Below, piece by piece: positions 47,933 to 58,920 of a stretch of 64,000 nt of DNA. Where the stretch lies: contig NZ_LUTR01000008.1 of the NCBI RefSeq assembly GCF_001597725.1, forward strand, positions 44,466 to 108,465, given 5' to 3'. The number at the start of each line of letters is the position of its first letter. Position 1 is the stretch's first letter. The position numbers and the translations under genes are program-made. Source of the stretch: Neptuniibacter marinus (GTDB lineage Bacteria; Pseudomonadota; Gammaproteobacteria; Pseudomonadales; Balneatricaceae). Below the pieces are notes generated by a model. That model was not told where the DNA came from and searched no databases. It saw nothing but the letters and a program-made list of their open reading frames with translations.

Positions 47933-48961
47933 TTAACTGTTTTGCTCCTTAATAGAGCAAAGAATATATTTGTAGCTTTTCCAGCGTTGCTCGCTAATTG
48001 TGCCATCTTCGACCGCGCTTTTCAGCGCACACCCAGGTTCTTTTTCGTGATTACAATCACGAAATTTACATAGACCTGCAAGTGGTTTTAACTCTCTAAA
48101 GCCACTTATAACGTCATCCAACTCAATGTGCCATAAGCCAAATTCCCTGATGCCTGGGGAATCTATTAGGTCACCACCATCGGGAAAGTGAAATAAGCGA
48201 GCGGTGGTTGTCGTGTGTCGACCTTTCTTAGTCTGTTCTGATAGATCGCCGACTTTTAGATCTATACCGGGTAGGAGTGCGTTAATTAGTGAGGATTTAC
48301 CTACACCTGACTGGCCAACGAATACACTGATTCTCTGATCAAGTTTAGCCTTAAGCTCTGCAAGCCCTTGTTCTTGAGAGGTGGACGCGAGTAATACTTC
48401 GTAGCCTATATCTCGGTAGCGTTGCAGCATAGCTTCAATTTTTTCGCGGTTTTCAGCATTAAGTAGATCGGTTTTATTCAGCAAGATAACTGGCTCTATA
48501 CCACTTAATTCTGCGGCAACGAGATAGCGGTCAATTAAATTTGCATGGGGCGTTGGTTCTACGGCTACAGTAATAACGATAAAATCAATGTTTGCGGCTA
48601 CAGGCTTCATCTCTCCGTATGGGTTAGGGCGAAGTAGTTCGCTCTTTCTCTCTAGTTTGGCAACGACGACTCCGGTATCTTTGCCTTGACGCCAGATGAC
48701 GCGATCGCCAGTAACAAGCTGACCTAAATTTGTACGCATATGGCAGCGGATTATGTCTCCCTTATGCTCACCTTCAGACGCTTCTACATCTACAGTACGG
48801 CCAAAGTGGGAAATAATAAGCCCATGTTGTTCTGGACCTAATTCGCTACTATCGAGCTGTTGCTCAATTGTGGCGTCTTTTTTGGACGCACGAGCAGTAC
48901 GTTCGTCTTGAATCTTTTGAATGCGCCAGCTTTGACGGCGAGTAAGTTTACGTTTTGTCAT
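47933..48961 (-). CDS. rsgA: ribosome small subunit-dependent GTPase A
   Basis: Circularly permuted GTPase that assists late 30S subunit maturation. It has 342 residues: an N-terminal OB-fold (about 45-115), then the G4 motif NKTD at 162-165 before the P-loop GQSGVGKS at 216-223, and G3 at DSPG, the permuted order. The C-terminal zinc site has Cys298, Cys303, His305 and Cys311. It is divergent from orn, the standard arrangement in this group. Confidence 0.97.
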   Translation of the reverse strand: MTKRKLTRRQSWRIQKIQDERTARASKKDATIEQQLDSSELGPEQHGLIISHFGRTVDVEASEGEHKGDIIRCHMRTNLGQLVTGDRVIWRQGKDTGVVVAKLERKSELLRPNPYGEMKPVAANIDFIVITVAVEPTPHANLIDRYLVAAELSGIEPVILLNKTDLLNAENREKIEAMLQRYRDIGYEVLLASTSQEQGLAELKAKLDQRISVFVGQSGVGKSSLINALLPGIDLKVGDLSEQTKKGRHTTTTARLFHFPDGGDLIDSPGIREFGLWHIELDDVISGFRELKPLAGLCKFRDCNHEKEPGCALKSAVEDGTISEQRWKSYKYILCSIKEQNS

Positions 48962-49132
48962 AGGCTGTTAGTGACACGCCTTTAGTTGCTGTATGTTCTT
49001 AAAGAGTAGCGACTGAATCACTAAATATCCCCGATTTTATGATTTTAATAGAATAATAAGGCCTGTTTACCTGCCCAAGGTAAGGTATTCTAAGGGAAAG
49101 TGCAGTGCCTGCGTCAACTTTGGAGGTTTTTA

Positions 49133-49675
49133 ATGGAAAATAAGGGCAATTTGATCTGGATTGATTTAGAAATGACCGGTTTGGAGCCGAAAACTGATGT
49201 AATTATTGAAATTGCAACGGTTGTTACAGACTCTGATCTGAATATATTGGCTGAGGGGCCTATGTTAGCTATCCATCAAAGTGATGAGCTATTGGACGGA
49301 ATGGATGAGTGGTGTACTAATCAGCATGGTAAGTCTGGATTAACTCAGAGAGTAAAAGATAGTTCTGTCACTGAGGCTCAGGCTGAACAGGAAACTATTG
49401 CATTCTTGAAGCAGTATGTGGCCGCGGGTGAGTCCCCCATGTGCGGTAATAGTATAGGTCAGGACCGCCGTTTCCTTGATAAATATATGCCTGAATTAGA
49501 GGCTTTCTTCCATTACCGTAATTTGGATGTCAGCTCGCTGAAAGAGTTAGCTAAACGCTGGAAACCTGAAGTTGCTGCTGGTGTTGTTAAAAAAGGCTCT
49601 CACTTAGCTTTAGACGATATTCGTGATTCTATTGATGAGCTGAAGTATTATCGAGAGCACTTTATTAAGCTGTAA
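49133..49675 (+). CDS. orn: oligoribonuclease
   Basis: A DEDDh 3'-5' exonuclease of 180 residues that degrades 2-5-mer RNAs, including pGpG from c-di-GMP turnover. The first motif contains Asp11 and Glu13 ([10 protein letters not shown]) and the last is HLALDDI. I start at ATG 49133 with GGAGG upstream; the open frame extends 11 codons further. It is divergent from rsgA and convergent with queG. Confidence 0.97.
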   Translation: MENKGNLIWIDLEMTGLEPKTDVIIEIATVVTDSDLNILAEGPMLAIHQSDELLDGMDEWCTNQHGKSGLTQRVKDSSVTEAQAEQETIAFLKQYVAAGESPMCGNSIGQDRRFLDKYMPELEAFFHYRNLDVSSLKELAKRWKPEVAAGVVKKGSHLALDDIRDSIDELKYYREHFIKL

Positions 49676-49685
49676 ATCTATTTTC

Positions 49686-50810
49686 TTAGAATTTGATCTT
49701 ATTTCGACGGGAGTGGGTGTGGATTGGCAATGCCCCTTCAGTCCTTTTAGTCGCTAACCTGTTGAGTGCCCATAAGCTATGTTCTTGTACGATCTCTGAA
49801 CTATGGGATAGCTTTGCTTTCAGTGCGTTAATAACATTCTCCCCGCCATCACTATTACCTAAAGCAACAGCAATGTTTCTTAGCCAGCCAATATGGCCTG
49901 TTCGACGGATAGCGGAGCCTTCAGTTTTTTTCAGGAATGTGGCTTCATCCCAGTTGAAGAGCTCAATTAATTCGCTTTTGTCTAACTTTTGTCGAGGATG
50001 GAAGTCTTGTTCGTGAGTGAAATCGGCAAATCGATTCCAAGGACAGATCAATTGACAATCATCACAACCAAAGATGCGATTACCCATTTTGGGGCGGAGC
50101 TCTTCTGGAATAGATCCGCTTAGTTCAATTGTTAAATAAGAGATGCATTTTCGTGCGTCAAGCAGATGCGGTTGGGGAAAGGCCTGTGTTGGGCATACAT
50201 CTAAACAGGCCGTGCATTTCCCGCAATGCTCTTCCGTACTAGGTTGATCTATAGGAAGGGGAAGGTCGATCAGAAGTTCGCCCAAGAAAAACATGGAACC
50301 CGCTTCGCGGTTAAGGATAAGTGTATGTTTTCCACGCCAGCCGAGACCTGCTTTCTCCGCTAAAGGGCGTTCCAGTAGAGGGGCGCTGTCAACAAAGGCT
50401 CGAAAGACTGTGTTCCCTACTTCATCATCTATTTTTTTACCCAGCTGAGTTAGACGTTTACGAATGAGTTTGTGATAGTCTCGACCTAAGGTATAACGAG
50501 ATACATACGCATGTTTACCATCATCAAGCCGGTCTACAGCTGCAGTATCTGGTGGAAGGTAATCCATCCGTACACAAATAATGCGTTGCGTGCCAGGGAG
50601 TAAACTCTCAGCTGAGAAACGTTTGTCTAAATGATTGTTGAGGTACGCCATTTCACCGTGATATCCCGCTTCGATCCACTGTTCATAATGGGCTCTCTCC
50701 GCACTCAGATCGCAATCGGTGATACCGCATTGTTGGAAACCTAGCTCTTTTGCCCAGCTTTTTATCTTCTGTGCGAGTGTTGCTAGTGTATCTGATGGTT
50801 TATCTGGCAT
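49686..50810 (-). CDS. queG: epoxyqueuosine reductase
   Basis: A cobalamin- and iron-sulfur-dependent enzyme of 374 residues that carries out the last step of queuosine synthesis, reducing epoxyqueuosine in tRNA. Two 4Fe-4S sites are visible, HCGKCTACLDVCPTQAF and FGCDDCQLICPWN, and the C-terminal part contains HEAT-like repeat sequence. It is convergent with orn and divergent from nnr, a conserved arrangement. Most of the N-terminal domain (FQQCGITDCDLSAERAHYEQW) is typical. Confidence 0.96.
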   Translation of the reverse strand: MPDKPSDTLATLAQKIKSWAKELGFQQCGITDCDLSAERAHYEQWIEAGYHGEMAYLNNHLDKRFSAESLLPGTQRIICVRMDYLPPDTAAVDRLDDGKHAYVSRYTLGRDYHKLIRKRLTQLGKKIDDEVGNTVFRAFVDSAPLLERPLAEKAGLGWRGKHTLILNREAGSMFFLGELLIDLPLPIDQPSTEEHCGKCTACLDVCPTQAFPQPHLLDARKCISYLTIELSGSIPEELRPKMGNRIFGCDDCQLICPWNRFADFTHEQDFHPRQKLDKSELIELFNWDEATFLKKTEGSAIRRTGHIGWLRNIAVALGNSDGGENVINALKAKLSHSSEIVQEHSLWALNRLATKRTEGALPIHTHSRRNKIKF

Positions 50811-50891
50811 ATATTCAGGCTTGCCCTTTACGGGGAAGATTCCTCATAATGTTCTAAAAACATAACGTTACATAAATAATTGGTTCGAGCG

Positions 50892-52421
50892 ATGTCTGTA
50901 AACAGAGCGGTTCTTCCGGCGACATTATACACAGCGGAACAAACTCGTGTGCTGGATAGTACGGCAATCAATGAATTTGGTATTCCAGGTATCCGCCTTA
51001 TGCAGCGGGCGGGTCACGCTGTTTTTGCTGAAATGCTAGATCGTTTCCCAAATGTAACTGCAATTACAATAGTCTGTGGTGCAGGTAATAATGGGGGTGA
51101 TGGTTTTGTTGTTGCGTTGCTGGCTAAACAGAAAGGGCTTGATGTTCAACTGATTTGTGTAGGGGATGAACGCTTTCCTTTAACACTTAAAGGTGAGGCG
51201 TTAGCGGCGTGGCAGCAACTGCAATCGATCTATCCTAGCTATGAGCTTTATAGGCCAGGTATGAGTTTTCGTGGCGGTCTATTAGTTGATGCTATGTTAG
51301 GCACAGGGCTTTCTGGTAAGGTTCATGGTTTGTTTTACACTGCGATTGAGCAGTTTAACGCTTCCACTAAAGCTGTTGTCTCAGTTGATATTCCCTCAGG
51401 GCTTTGTGCTGACACTGGAGGGGTTTTGGGTGTGGCGGTCCATGCTGATATCACCATAAGCTTTATTGGCATGAAACGGGGCCTGTTGACGGGTCAGGCT
51501 GTTGATTACTGTGGAACACTGTTGTTTGATGACCTCAAGGTGCCTGATGAGGTTTATGAAGCGGTTCCTGTTAATCTTTTTAGAACAACAGAAGAGGATC
51601 TCGGTGAGTGTTTGCCGCCTCGATCAAAGTCATCACATAAGGGGCGATTTGGTCACTTATTAGTTGTTGGTGGCGACCACGGTATGGGCGGGGCTGCTCT
51701 ATTAGCTTCAGAAGCAGCCATGCGAAGTGGGGCTGGTTTAGTCACACTGGCTACACGCTCTGAACATGTGCGGGCTTCGTTAAGTCGCTGTCCAGAGATT
51801 ATGGTTAAAGGGGTTGATTCAAGCGCTCAACTGCAACCTTTACTTGATAAAGTGGATGTTATTATTGCCGGGCCAGGGCTTGGTCAGAACGCTTGGGCTG
51901 AACAGATGCTCTTCACCGCTTTAGGGGCTGGTAAGCCTATGGTGCTAGATGCGGACGCGTTGAATTTGATGGTAGGTAAGAATTTATTTAGTCAATTTGA
52001 GCTGAAACAGCGTAATAAATGGCTATGTACACCCCATCCGGGCGAAGCTGCGCGCTTACTGGGTGAAACCGTGAATGATATAGAGCGGGACCGTTTTGAT
52101 GCGGTTGAAAGGTTGCAGATTGTTTGTGGTGGCGCTGTAGTGTTAAAAGGTTCAGGTTCGCTGGTGTCGGCGGGTGATGCGAGCTATTTGTGTTCTGCTG
52201 GTAATCCAGGGATGTCTGTCGGCGGAATGGGTGATGTATTATCGGGTATTTGTGGAGCATTTATGGCGCAAAAGATGAGCCCTGAAAATGCGGCCCGTAT
52301 CGCTGTTTATGTACATGCGACAGCAGCAGATTATATTGCTCAGTCTCAAGGGGAGATTGGTATGTTGGCGTCCGATCTTTTTTTAACGATTCCTAAAGTG
52401 ATAAATGGTCAATATGAGTAA
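50892..52421 (+). CDS. nnr: bifunctional NAD(P)HX epimerase/dehydratase
   Basis: A repair enzyme of 509 residues that restores hydrated NADH and NADPH. The N-terminal YjeF_N epimerase domain (about 1-210, GNNGGDGFVVA) is followed by the carbohydrate-kinase-like ADP-dependent dehydratase domain (SHKGRFGHLLVVGG, LDADALN, GGMGDVLSG). The start is set at ATG 50892; a TTG four codons earlier is also possible. It is followed by tsaE with an 8-base overlap, a conserved pair. Confidence 0.95.
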   Translation: MSVNRAVLPATLYTAEQTRVLDSTAINEFGIPGIRLMQRAGHAVFAEMLDRFPNVTAITIVCGAGNNGGDGFVVALLAKQKGLDVQLICVGDERFPLTLKGEALAAWQQLQSIYPSYELYRPGMSFRGGLLVDAMLGTGLSGKVHGLFYTAIEQFNASTKAVVSVDIPSGLCADTGGVLGVAVHADITISFIGMKRGLLTGQAVDYCGTLLFDDLKVPDEVYEAVPVNLFRTTEEDLGECLPPRSKSSHKGRFGHLLVVGGDHGMGGAALLASEAAMRSGAGLVTLATRSEHVRASLSRCPEIMVKGVDSSAQLQPLLDKVDVIIAGPGLGQNAWAEQMLFTALGAGKPMVLDADALNLMVGKNLFSQFELKQRNKWLCTPHPGEAARLLGETVNDIERDRFDAVERLQIVCGGAVVLKGSGSLVSAGDASYLCSAGNPGMSVGGMGDVLSGICGAFMAQKMSPENAARIAVYVHATAADYIAQSQGEIGMLASDLFLTIPKVINGQYE

Positions 52422-52878
52422 AGAGTATCGGATTGAATTGCCTGATGAAGATTCCATGGTCGCCTTTGGTTACAAAATAGCCCAAGCTGCAGAAAATGGG
52501 GGCGTTGTTTTTTTATTAGGTGATTTGGGTATGGGTAAGACCACCTTAAGCCGTGGTGTTATTAGAGGGGCCGGTCATCAAGGCTCCGTTAAGAGTCCTA
52601 CCTATACGCTGGTGGAGCCTTATGAAATTAACGGTAAACATATCTATCATTTCGATCTTTACCGCTTGTCGGATCCTGAAGAGCTAGAATACTTGGGTAT
52701 TCGTGATTATTTTGATGAAAATGCATTGTGCTTGGTTGAATGGCCAGATCGAGGTCGTGGTATGTTGCCGAAAGCCGATTTAGTGTTACAGATAGAGCTA
52801 TTGGGGTATGGTCGGCAGTTAAGCTGGACGCCGCAGACTGAATTAGGTCAGATAATGGCCGATAAGCTTATTGATTAA
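52414..52878 (+). CDS. tsaE: tRNA t6A synthesis ATPase
   Basis: A 154-residue P-loop ATPase that works with TsaB, TsaC and TsaD in making t6A37 in tRNAs. Walker A is GDLGMGKTT at 36-44, followed by KSPTYTLVEPYE and FDLYRLSDPEELEYLG. The ATG at 52414 overlaps the nnr stop; an ATG three codons earlier is also in frame. It lies between nnr and amiB, the usual order. Confidence 0.96.
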   Translation: MSKEYRIELPDEDSMVAFGYKIAQAAENGGVVFLLGDLGMGKTTLSRGVIRGAGHQGSVKSPTYTLVEPYEINGKHIYHFDLYRLSDPEELEYLGIRDYFDENALCLVEWPDRGRGMLPKADLVLQIELLGYGRQLSWTPQTELGQIMADKLID

Positions 52879-52948
52879 ACGATTCGATGCTGAGTCATAA
52901 GTTGGGTTAGGGTGTTTTGCTTTTTGTGAAGGGGTTTTTTGGGGCTTT

Positions 52949-54277
52949 ATGCAGATAACGAAGTATAGACAGGTAGTCAGTTGGTTATTTTGTGCGGCCC
53001 TATCGTTGGGCAGTTTTTTTGTTCAAGGGGCAGAAGTCGAAAAGGTACGTATATGGCTTGCACCGGATCATGCTCGTTTGGTTTTTGATCTTTCGGGGCC
53101 TGCTGTACATAAGGTTTTTACCTTAAATAACCCTGAACGTATCGTTTTGGATATTGAGGATACGAAGCTAACGGCAAATTTGGAGCGCTTAGGTCTTGAA
53201 AAAAGTCCGGTTGAGCGTATTCGTTCTGGTAAAAATGGTAAAACACTCAGGTTGGTGTTGGACCTCAAACATGCTGTGCGCCCGAAGAGTTTTGAACTTA
53301 AACCTAATCAAAAATATGGTCACCGTTTGGTCTTGGATCTTTATGAAAAAGCGTCCTTAGTTAAAGCGACTAAAACGGCTAAACCGCAGGCGGTAGCTGG
53401 TCGAGATATTGTGATCGCTATTGATGCTGGGCATGGGGGCGATGATCCAGGTGCTATTGGGAGTGGGCGAGTTAGAGAGAAAGATGTTGTACTTGCGATA
53501 GCAAAAGAGTTGAAGCGACGTTTAGATCAAACGCCGGGTTACAAAGGTCAGTTGACGCGTACCGGGGATTATTACATTAGCTTGCGTGGACGAACGTCGG
53601 CGGCACGAAAACATAATGCAGATCTTTTTGTCTCAATTCATGCGGATGCGTTCAAAGATCCTAGAGCCCGAGGTGCTTCTGTTTGGGTGCTCTCCTCGAG
53701 AGGGGCGAGTAGTGAAATGGGGCGATGGTTGGCAAGTAAAGAGAATAGTGCAGATCTGATTGGTGGTGTGGGTAGCGTTAGCTTAGATGATAAAGATAAT
53801 GTTTTAGCCAGTGTATTACTTGATATGTCGATGACCGCAAGCAGAGAAGATAGTCGCTCAATAGCTAAAGGGATTCATACTAATATTAAGCGTTTTGCTC
53901 GTATGCATAAGTCCTATGTTGAACAGGCTGGTTTTGTAGTCCTGAAATCGCCTGATATTCCTTCTATATTGGTTGAAACTGGCTTTATCTCTAATCCTGG
54001 AGAAGCGGCTAAGTTAAAGACGCGTAGCTATCAAAAAAAGATGGCTGATGCGGTCTACAAAGGTATTGTTCAGCATTTTGAACGGAAGCCGCCGGCTCTA
54101 ACGCTTATTGCACAGCGTAAAGTAAAGGATGCTCGTAGCTACAAAGTTGTACGAGGTGATACCCTCTCCGTTATTGCTTCAAAAAATGGTGTCTCGTTGG
54201 CATCGCTTCGTAAGGTTAATAGCCTTAAAAATGATACGATCAAAATTGGTCAAGTTCTAAGAATTCCCGCAAGTTAA
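52949..54277 (+). CDS. amiB: N-acetylmuramoyl-L-alanine amidase AmiB
   Basis: A periplasmic cell-wall amidase of 442 residues that cleaves septal peptidoglycan during division. It has a signal peptide (about 1-27), an AMIN domain for peptidoglycan targeting (about 28-130), an Amidase_3 catalytic domain (about 150-370, with [20 protein letters not shown] and the [11 protein letters not shown] end) and a C-terminal LysM repeat ([19 protein letters not shown]). Position before mutL is conserved. In other species it is activated by NlpD or EnvC. Confidence 0.96.
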   Translation: MQITKYRQVVSWLFCAALSLGSFFVQGAEVEKVRIWLAPDHARLVFDLSGPAVHKVFTLNNPERIVLDIEDTKLTANLERLGLEKSPVERIRSGKNGKTLRLVLDLKHAVRPKSFELKPNQKYGHRLVLDLYEKASLVKATKTAKPQAVAGRDIVIAIDAGHGGDDPGAIGSGRVREKDVVLAIAKELKRRLDQTPGYKGQLTRTGDYYISLRGRTSAARKHNADLFVSIHADAFKDPRARGASVWVLSSRGASSEMGRWLASKENSADLIGGVGSVSLDDKDNVLASVLLDMSMTASREDSRSIAKGIHTNIKRFARMHKSYVEQAGFVVLKSPDIPSILVETGFISNPGEAAKLKTRSYQKKMADAVYKGIVQHFERKPPALTLIAQRKVKDARSYKVVRGDTLSVIASKNGVSLASLRKVNSLKNDTIKIGQVLRIPAS

Positions 54278-54287
54278 AGGATTTTTA

Positions 54288-56165
54288 ATGTCACGTATTC
54301 ATTTGCTATCACCACGTTTAGCTAACCAGATAGCAGCGGGGGAGGTTGTTGAGCGTCCTGCTTCAGTTATAAAAGAAATCTTAGAAAACAGTCTTGATGC
54401 TGGTGCCAGTAAGGTTGATGTTGAGATTGAGCAAGGCGGTGTTAAGTTAATGCGTGTCCGGGATAATGGCTCCGGTATAGATAAAGAGGATTTGCCATTA
54501 GCGCTTAGTCGGCATGCAACATCGAAAATACAGGTGCTGGAGGATTTGGAGTCGGTGGGAAGTTTGGGCTTTCGCGGCGAGGCTTTAGCCAGTATCAGTT
54601 CGGTTTCTCGCTTATCATTGACCTCTCGGCAGGCCTCACAAGAGAATGCTTGGCAGGTACAGACAGAAGGGCGTGATATGGAGGCTACAACGGAGCCTGC
54701 TGCCCATCCAGAAGGGACAACGGTTGAAGTTAAGGATCTTTTTTTTAATACACCTGCCCGTCGTAAATTTCTTAAAACAGAGAAAACAGAATTTCGCCAT
54801 CTAGATGAAGTGGTTAAACGCCTTGCGTTAAGTCGTTTTGATGTGGCTTTTCAGTTACGACATAACGGAAAGGTGATTCATCAACTTCGACAGGCTGATA
54901 GTCAGCTAGAGCAAGAGCGGCGAGTCGCTAATATTTGTGGTTCGGCCTTCATTGATAACGCTTTAAATGTTGATGTTGTTGCTGAGGCATCAGGGCTAAG
55001 GTTGTGGGGTTGGGTTGGCTTACCTACCTTCTCACGTAGTCAGGCGGATCTGCAGTATTTCTTTGTTAATGGTCGAATGATTAAAGATAAAGTGGTTACT
55101 CATGCTGTGAGGCAAGCTTATGCTGATGTGCTTTATCATGGTCGTTTCCCTGCGTATGTTCTCTATTTGGAACTTGATCCTTCCTTAGTGGATGTTAATG
55201 TCCATCCAACCAAGCATGAAGTTCGGTTCCGTGAAAGTCGCTTAGTGCACGATTTTTTATTCAGAACCTTGCATAGATTAATTGCAGATATGCGGCCACA
55301 AGATCAATTGGGCGGTGAACGAACGGCTGAAAATGTAGGTTTTGAGCAGGGATTACAACCGGTTGTCGCTGTGCAAGAGCCGTCGCATGAGCAAGGGAGA
55401 ATGGCATTTACTCAACGGTCGCCAACTCGCTATGGAGAAGGCGCCGTTTCTTCTGGATATAGATCTAGTTATTCGCAGCCACCATCGCAGGGGCTGGTTA
55501 ATGATCAGTTAGCTGGCTATGCTGCGCTACACCCTGATAGTGCTCAGCAGACTGGTGAAATTGATGAAGCTCAGGAGGAATGTCCTCCCATGGGGTATGC
55601 GGTTGCTCAATTGCATGGGGTTTATATCCTTGCAGAGAATGCGCAAGGTTTAATTGTTGTAGATATGCATGCGGCCCATGAGCGTATTGTTTATGAGCGT
55701 ATGAAGCAGTCTTACGAGGAAGATGTCGTGCGCTCTCAGCCCTTGTTGGTGCCTTTGAGTCTTGCTGTAAGTGAGCGTGAAGCTGATTGCTCTGAAGAGT
55801 ATGCAGACACGTTTAAGCGTTTAGGTTTTGAATTAGCACGTATGGGTGAAGAAACAATTGTTGTACGCCAAGTGCCAGTTTCTTTAGCTAAAGGTAATGT
55901 GGAGCAGCTTATTCGTGATGTGTTATCAGACATGCTGGTCTATGGTGAAAGTAAGCGAATAGAGCAACATATTAACGAGTTGCTAGGAACTATGGCTTGC
56001 CATGGGGCTGTGAGAGCAAATCGGCAGCTAACCATACCTGAGATGAATGCGCTGCTGCGTGATATGGAAAATACAGAGCGTAGTGGACAGTGCAATCATG
56101 GTCGGCCTACGTGGAGTCAAATGACGATGAACGATCTTGATAAATTATTTATGCGTGGGCAGTAG
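54288..56165 (+). CDS. mutL: DNA mismatch repair protein MutL, endonuclease type
   Basis: MutL of 625 residues. The N-terminal GHKL ATPase has [27 protein letters not shown] and [11 protein letters not shown] variable Gln/Ser-rich linker lies at about 340-430. In the C-terminal domain, residues 459-470 ([12 protein letters not shown]) match the metal-binding endonuclease motif DQHAxxExxxxE, with Met in place of Gln, as in Pseudomonas MutL. So strand incision should be by MutL itself rather than MutH. It lies between amiB and miaA, the usual order. Confidence 0.96.
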   Translation: MSRIHLLSPRLANQIAAGEVVERPASVIKEILENSLDAGASKVDVEIEQGGVKLMRVRDNGSGIDKEDLPLALSRHATSKIQVLEDLESVGSLGFRGEALASISSVSRLSLTSRQASQENAWQVQTEGRDMEATTEPAAHPEGTTVEVKDLFFNTPARRKFLKTEKTEFRHLDEVVKRLALSRFDVAFQLRHNGKVIHQLRQADSQLEQERRVANICGSAFIDNALNVDVVAEASGLRLWGWVGLPTFSRSQADLQYFFVNGRMIKDKVVTHAVRQAYADVLYHGRFPAYVLYLELDPSLVDVNVHPTKHEVRFRESRLVHDFLFRTLHRLIADMRPQDQLGGERTAENVGFEQGLQPVVAVQEPSHEQGRMAFTQRSPTRYGEGAVSSGYRSSYSQPPSQGLVNDQLAGYAALHPDSAQQTGEIDEAQEECPPMGYAVAQLHGVYILAENAQGLIVVDMHAAHERIVYERMKQSYEEDVVRSQPLLVPLSLAVSEREADCSEEYADTFKRLGFELARMGEETIVVRQVPVSLAKGNVEQLIRDVLSDMLVYGESKRIEQHINELLGTMACHGAVRANRQLTIPEMNALLRDMENTERSGQCNHGRPTWSQMTMNDLDKLFMRGQ

Positions 56166-56176
56166 TTGAGGATAAT

Positions 56177-57109
56177 TTGAGTAATTTACCGGTTGTTTTT
56201 TTAATGGGGCCTACGGCTTCAGGTAAAACTGATCTTGCCATGCAGCTTTACGATAATATGCCTTGTGAAATAGTCAGTGTTGATTCCGCTATGATCTATC
56301 AAGGAATGGATATAGGTACGGCAAAGCCCGATGCTGCCATGTTGGCGCGTTACCCGCATCAATTAATTGATATATGTGACCCCCTTGATGCGTACTCAGC
56401 GGCTGAATTTCGTTGTGATGCTTTAACGCAAATTGAAGAAATTCGATCAGCGGGAAAAATTCCTCTTTTGACTGGGGGGACTATGCTGTACTTTCATGCC
56501 TTAAAGAATGGGTTAGCCTCTTTGCCGAAGGCTGATGTCGCGGTGCGGGAGCGCATCCTTAAAGAAGCTGAATTTAGTGGTTGGGAAAGTATCCATAGCC
56601 GTTTAGCTGAAGTTGATCCTGAATCTGCAGCTCGCTTAAATAAAAATGATTCGCAGCGTTTGCAGCGTGCCCTTGAGGTGTATGAGATTACGGGTCGGCC
56701 CATGAGTGAGCTCTGGGCAGAGCAAAAAGCCCAACAGCCTGATTTTTCTATTATTCCTATGGCGGTAATGCCTAAAGATCGCTCTGAACTACATGAACGT
56801 ATAGAAAAACGATTTGATCTTATGCTGGATCAAGGCTTTATTGATGAGGTTAGAGGGTTGTGGGATCGTGGCGATTTAACGTTGCAAATGCCCGCCGTTC
56901 GGTGTGTTGGCTATAGACAGGTGTGGGAATATTTTGCCGGGACTTGGGATTTTGAGACTATGAAATTCAAAAGTGTGGTGGCTACGCGTCAGCTAGCAAA
57001 AAGGCAGGTTACTTGGCTGAGAAGTTGGGAAAATCTTACTTGGATGGACACTCATGATTCAAAACTATTATCTAATGCCTTGAAATTAGTGGATGGTGGC
57101 ATTATATAA
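56177..57109 (+). CDS. miaA: tRNA dimethylallyltransferase
   Basis: Adds the dimethylallyl group to A37 of tRNAs that read codons starting with U. The protein is 310 residues, with P-loop GPTASGKTD at 11-19, the DSAMIYQGMDIGTAKP segment and GGTMLYF. The start is TTG, supported by GAGG five bases upstream. It lies after mutL and before hfq, as in E. coli. Confidence 0.96.
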   Translation: MSNLPVVFLMGPTASGKTDLAMQLYDNMPCEIVSVDSAMIYQGMDIGTAKPDAAMLARYPHQLIDICDPLDAYSAAEFRCDALTQIEEIRSAGKIPLLTGGTMLYFHALKNGLASLPKADVAVRERILKEAEFSGWESIHSRLAEVDPESAARLNKNDSQRLQRALEVYEITGRPMSELWAEQKAQQPDFSIIPMAVMPKDRSELHERIEKRFDLMLDQGFIDEVRGLWDRGDLTLQMPAVRCVGYRQVWEYFAGTWDFETMKFKSVVATRQLAKRQVTWLRSWENLTWMDTHDSKLLSNALKLVDGGII

Positions 57110-57234
57110 TGTCATGCTGGACTGAAAAACTGCCGTATATTAGTTGTAATTCGGCTACAGTGAGGCGAATTGCGCGCCGTCAGTAATACTATAACGACAA
57201 AATATAAAATATTTCTTGGGAAGGAGTTTGCAAA

Positions 57235-57477
57235 ATGTCAAAAGGGCAATCGTTACAAGACCCTTATTTAAATGCGTTACGTAAGGAACGCATTCCGGTC
57301 TCTATTTTTCTGGTAAATGGTATTAAATTGCAGGGACAGATTGAATCGTTTGATCAGTTTGTCATTCTGTTAAAAAACACAGTTAGTCAAATGGTTTACA
57401 AGCATGCAATTTCTACAGTTGTACCTGCACGCCCTGTAAAACTACCAGCTGCTGACGAAATGAAAGCTGAGGACTGA
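57235..57477 (+). CDS. hfq: RNA chaperone Hfq
   Basis: An 80-residue Sm-like hexameric RNA chaperone that pairs small RNAs with mRNAs. The proximal-face residues are present (Gln8, Phe42 and the YKH triad at 55-57), and the C-terminal tail is short (about 15 residues after the Sm core). AAGGAG precedes the ATG. The 125 bases before it probably hold its own promoter. hflX begins 6 bases after its stop. Confidence 0.98.
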   Translation: MSKGQSLQDPYLNALRKERIPVSIFLVNGIKLQGQIESFDQFVILLKNTVSQMVYKHAISTVVPARPVKLPAADEMKAED

Positions 57478-57483
57478 TAATAA

Positions 57484-58788
57484 TTGTTCTTTGAGCGACC
57501 GAAGAGTGGCGAATGCGCCATATTAGTACACATGAATTTGGCAGCTGCTGCTGACCAAGAAAGTCCAAAGGAACTCGAAGAGCTGGCATTGTCAGCGGGT
57601 GCAGATCCGGTTGAGTTTCTTACCGGGTCTCTTGGGCATCCGAACCCTAAGTTCTTTATTGGTCAGGGCAAGCTTGAAGAGCTAAAAGTATTGGTTGATC
57701 ATCACAACTCCGAGGTTGTGATCTTTAATCATGCTTTGAGCCCTGCTCAGGAACGAAACATTGAACATGAAATTCAATGTAGAGTGCTGGATCGTACAGG
57801 GCTGATATTGGATATATTTGCTCAGCGTGCGCGTACTCATGAGGGGAAACTGCAGGTTGAGTTAGCGCAGTTGGATCATATGTCGACTCGTTTGGTTCGA
57901 GGCTGGACCCACTTAGAAAGACAAAAAGGTGGTATAGGTCTGCGAGGTCCAGGTGAAACCCAGCTTGAGACTGACCGGCGTCTGCTTCGAGCACGTATGA
58001 AGTCTATTCATAAGCGCTTAGAAAAAGTTCGTAAACAGCGAGATCAAGGGCGGCGCTCAAGAAAACGTGCCGAAGTCCCAACACTCTCGCTGGTTGGCTA
58101 TACCAATGCTGGTAAGTCCACACTGTTTAATTCTCTTACAGCCTCTGAGGTTTATGCGGCTGATCAGCTTTTTGCGACGCTTGATCCTACATTGCGCCGT
58201 ATAGAAATTGAAGATGTTGGATCTGCGATATTAGCTGATACTGTTGGTTTTATTCGTCACCTTCCGCATAAGTTAGTTGAAGCATTTAGAGCAACATTGC
58301 AAGAAACGATTGAAGCAACGTTGCTGTTACATGTTATTGATTGTCATGATGATGACAGGCACGAGCATATAACTGAAGTTGAACACGTTTTAAGTGAAAT
58401 CGGTGCTGATGAGGTTCCTGTACTTGAGATTTATAATAAAATAGATCTGCTTGAGGGGCGTGAAGCAAGAATTGATCGTAATGAAGAAGGTAAGCCCATT
58501 CGAGTGTGGCTTTCTGCTGTTGCAGGCGTAGGTCATGACCTGTTATTTCAGGCTGTGAATGAGTTGCTTGCGGATGATGTTTATCATGATCGTGTCTCTT
58601 TGCAGCCAGACGAAGGGCAGTTTAGAGCAAAGTTATATGAAAGCGGTGCGGTGCTTTCGGAGCAAATGGATGATAAAGGGTCTATTGTTCTTGAAGTACG
58701 TATACAAAAGAAAGATATGTTACAAATTTTGAGTCGGTTGGGTATGTCTCGGGAACGTTGTTTCCCAATGGAGGTCAATCCTTATTGA
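57484..58788 (+). CDS. hflX: GTPase HflX
   Basis: A ribosome-associated GTPase of 434 residues, linked to rescue or splitting of stalled ribosomes. The N-terminal domain includes PNPKFFIGQGK and ALSPAQERNIEHEIQCRVLD; a GLRGPGETQLETDRR linker precedes the G domain, with P-loop GYTNAGKST at 205-213. The start is TTG at 57484, which gives the expected N-terminus MFFERPKSGECAILVH. Position after hfq is conserved. Confidence 0.97.
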   Translation: MFFERPKSGECAILVHMNLAAAADQESPKELEELALSAGADPVEFLTGSLGHPNPKFFIGQGKLEELKVLVDHHNSEVVIFNHALSPAQERNIEHEIQCRVLDRTGLILDIFAQRARTHEGKLQVELAQLDHMSTRLVRGWTHLERQKGGIGLRGPGETQLETDRRLLRARMKSIHKRLEKVRKQRDQGRRSRKRAEVPTLSLVGYTNAGKSTLFNSLTASEVYAADQLFATLDPTLRRIEIEDVGSAILADTVGFIRHLPHKLVEAFRATLQETIEATLLLHVIDCHDDDRHEHITEVEHVLSEIGADEVPVLEIYNKIDLLEGREARIDRNEEGKPIRVWLSAVAGVGHDLLFQAVNELLADDVYHDRVSLQPDEGQFRAKLYESGAVLSEQMDDKGSIVLEVRIQKKDMLQILSRLGMSRERCFPMEVNPY

Positions 58789-58920
58789 TTTAATTTGATT
58801 GCTGGAGCTGTTTTGTGAATACTTCGGGTATTGCGAAGGGCTGAGTAATATCAATCGAATAATACTTATTGAATTTGTGTGTTTTAATTTAGCTAACTAG
58901 TTGTTTATACGGAGTGGCAT

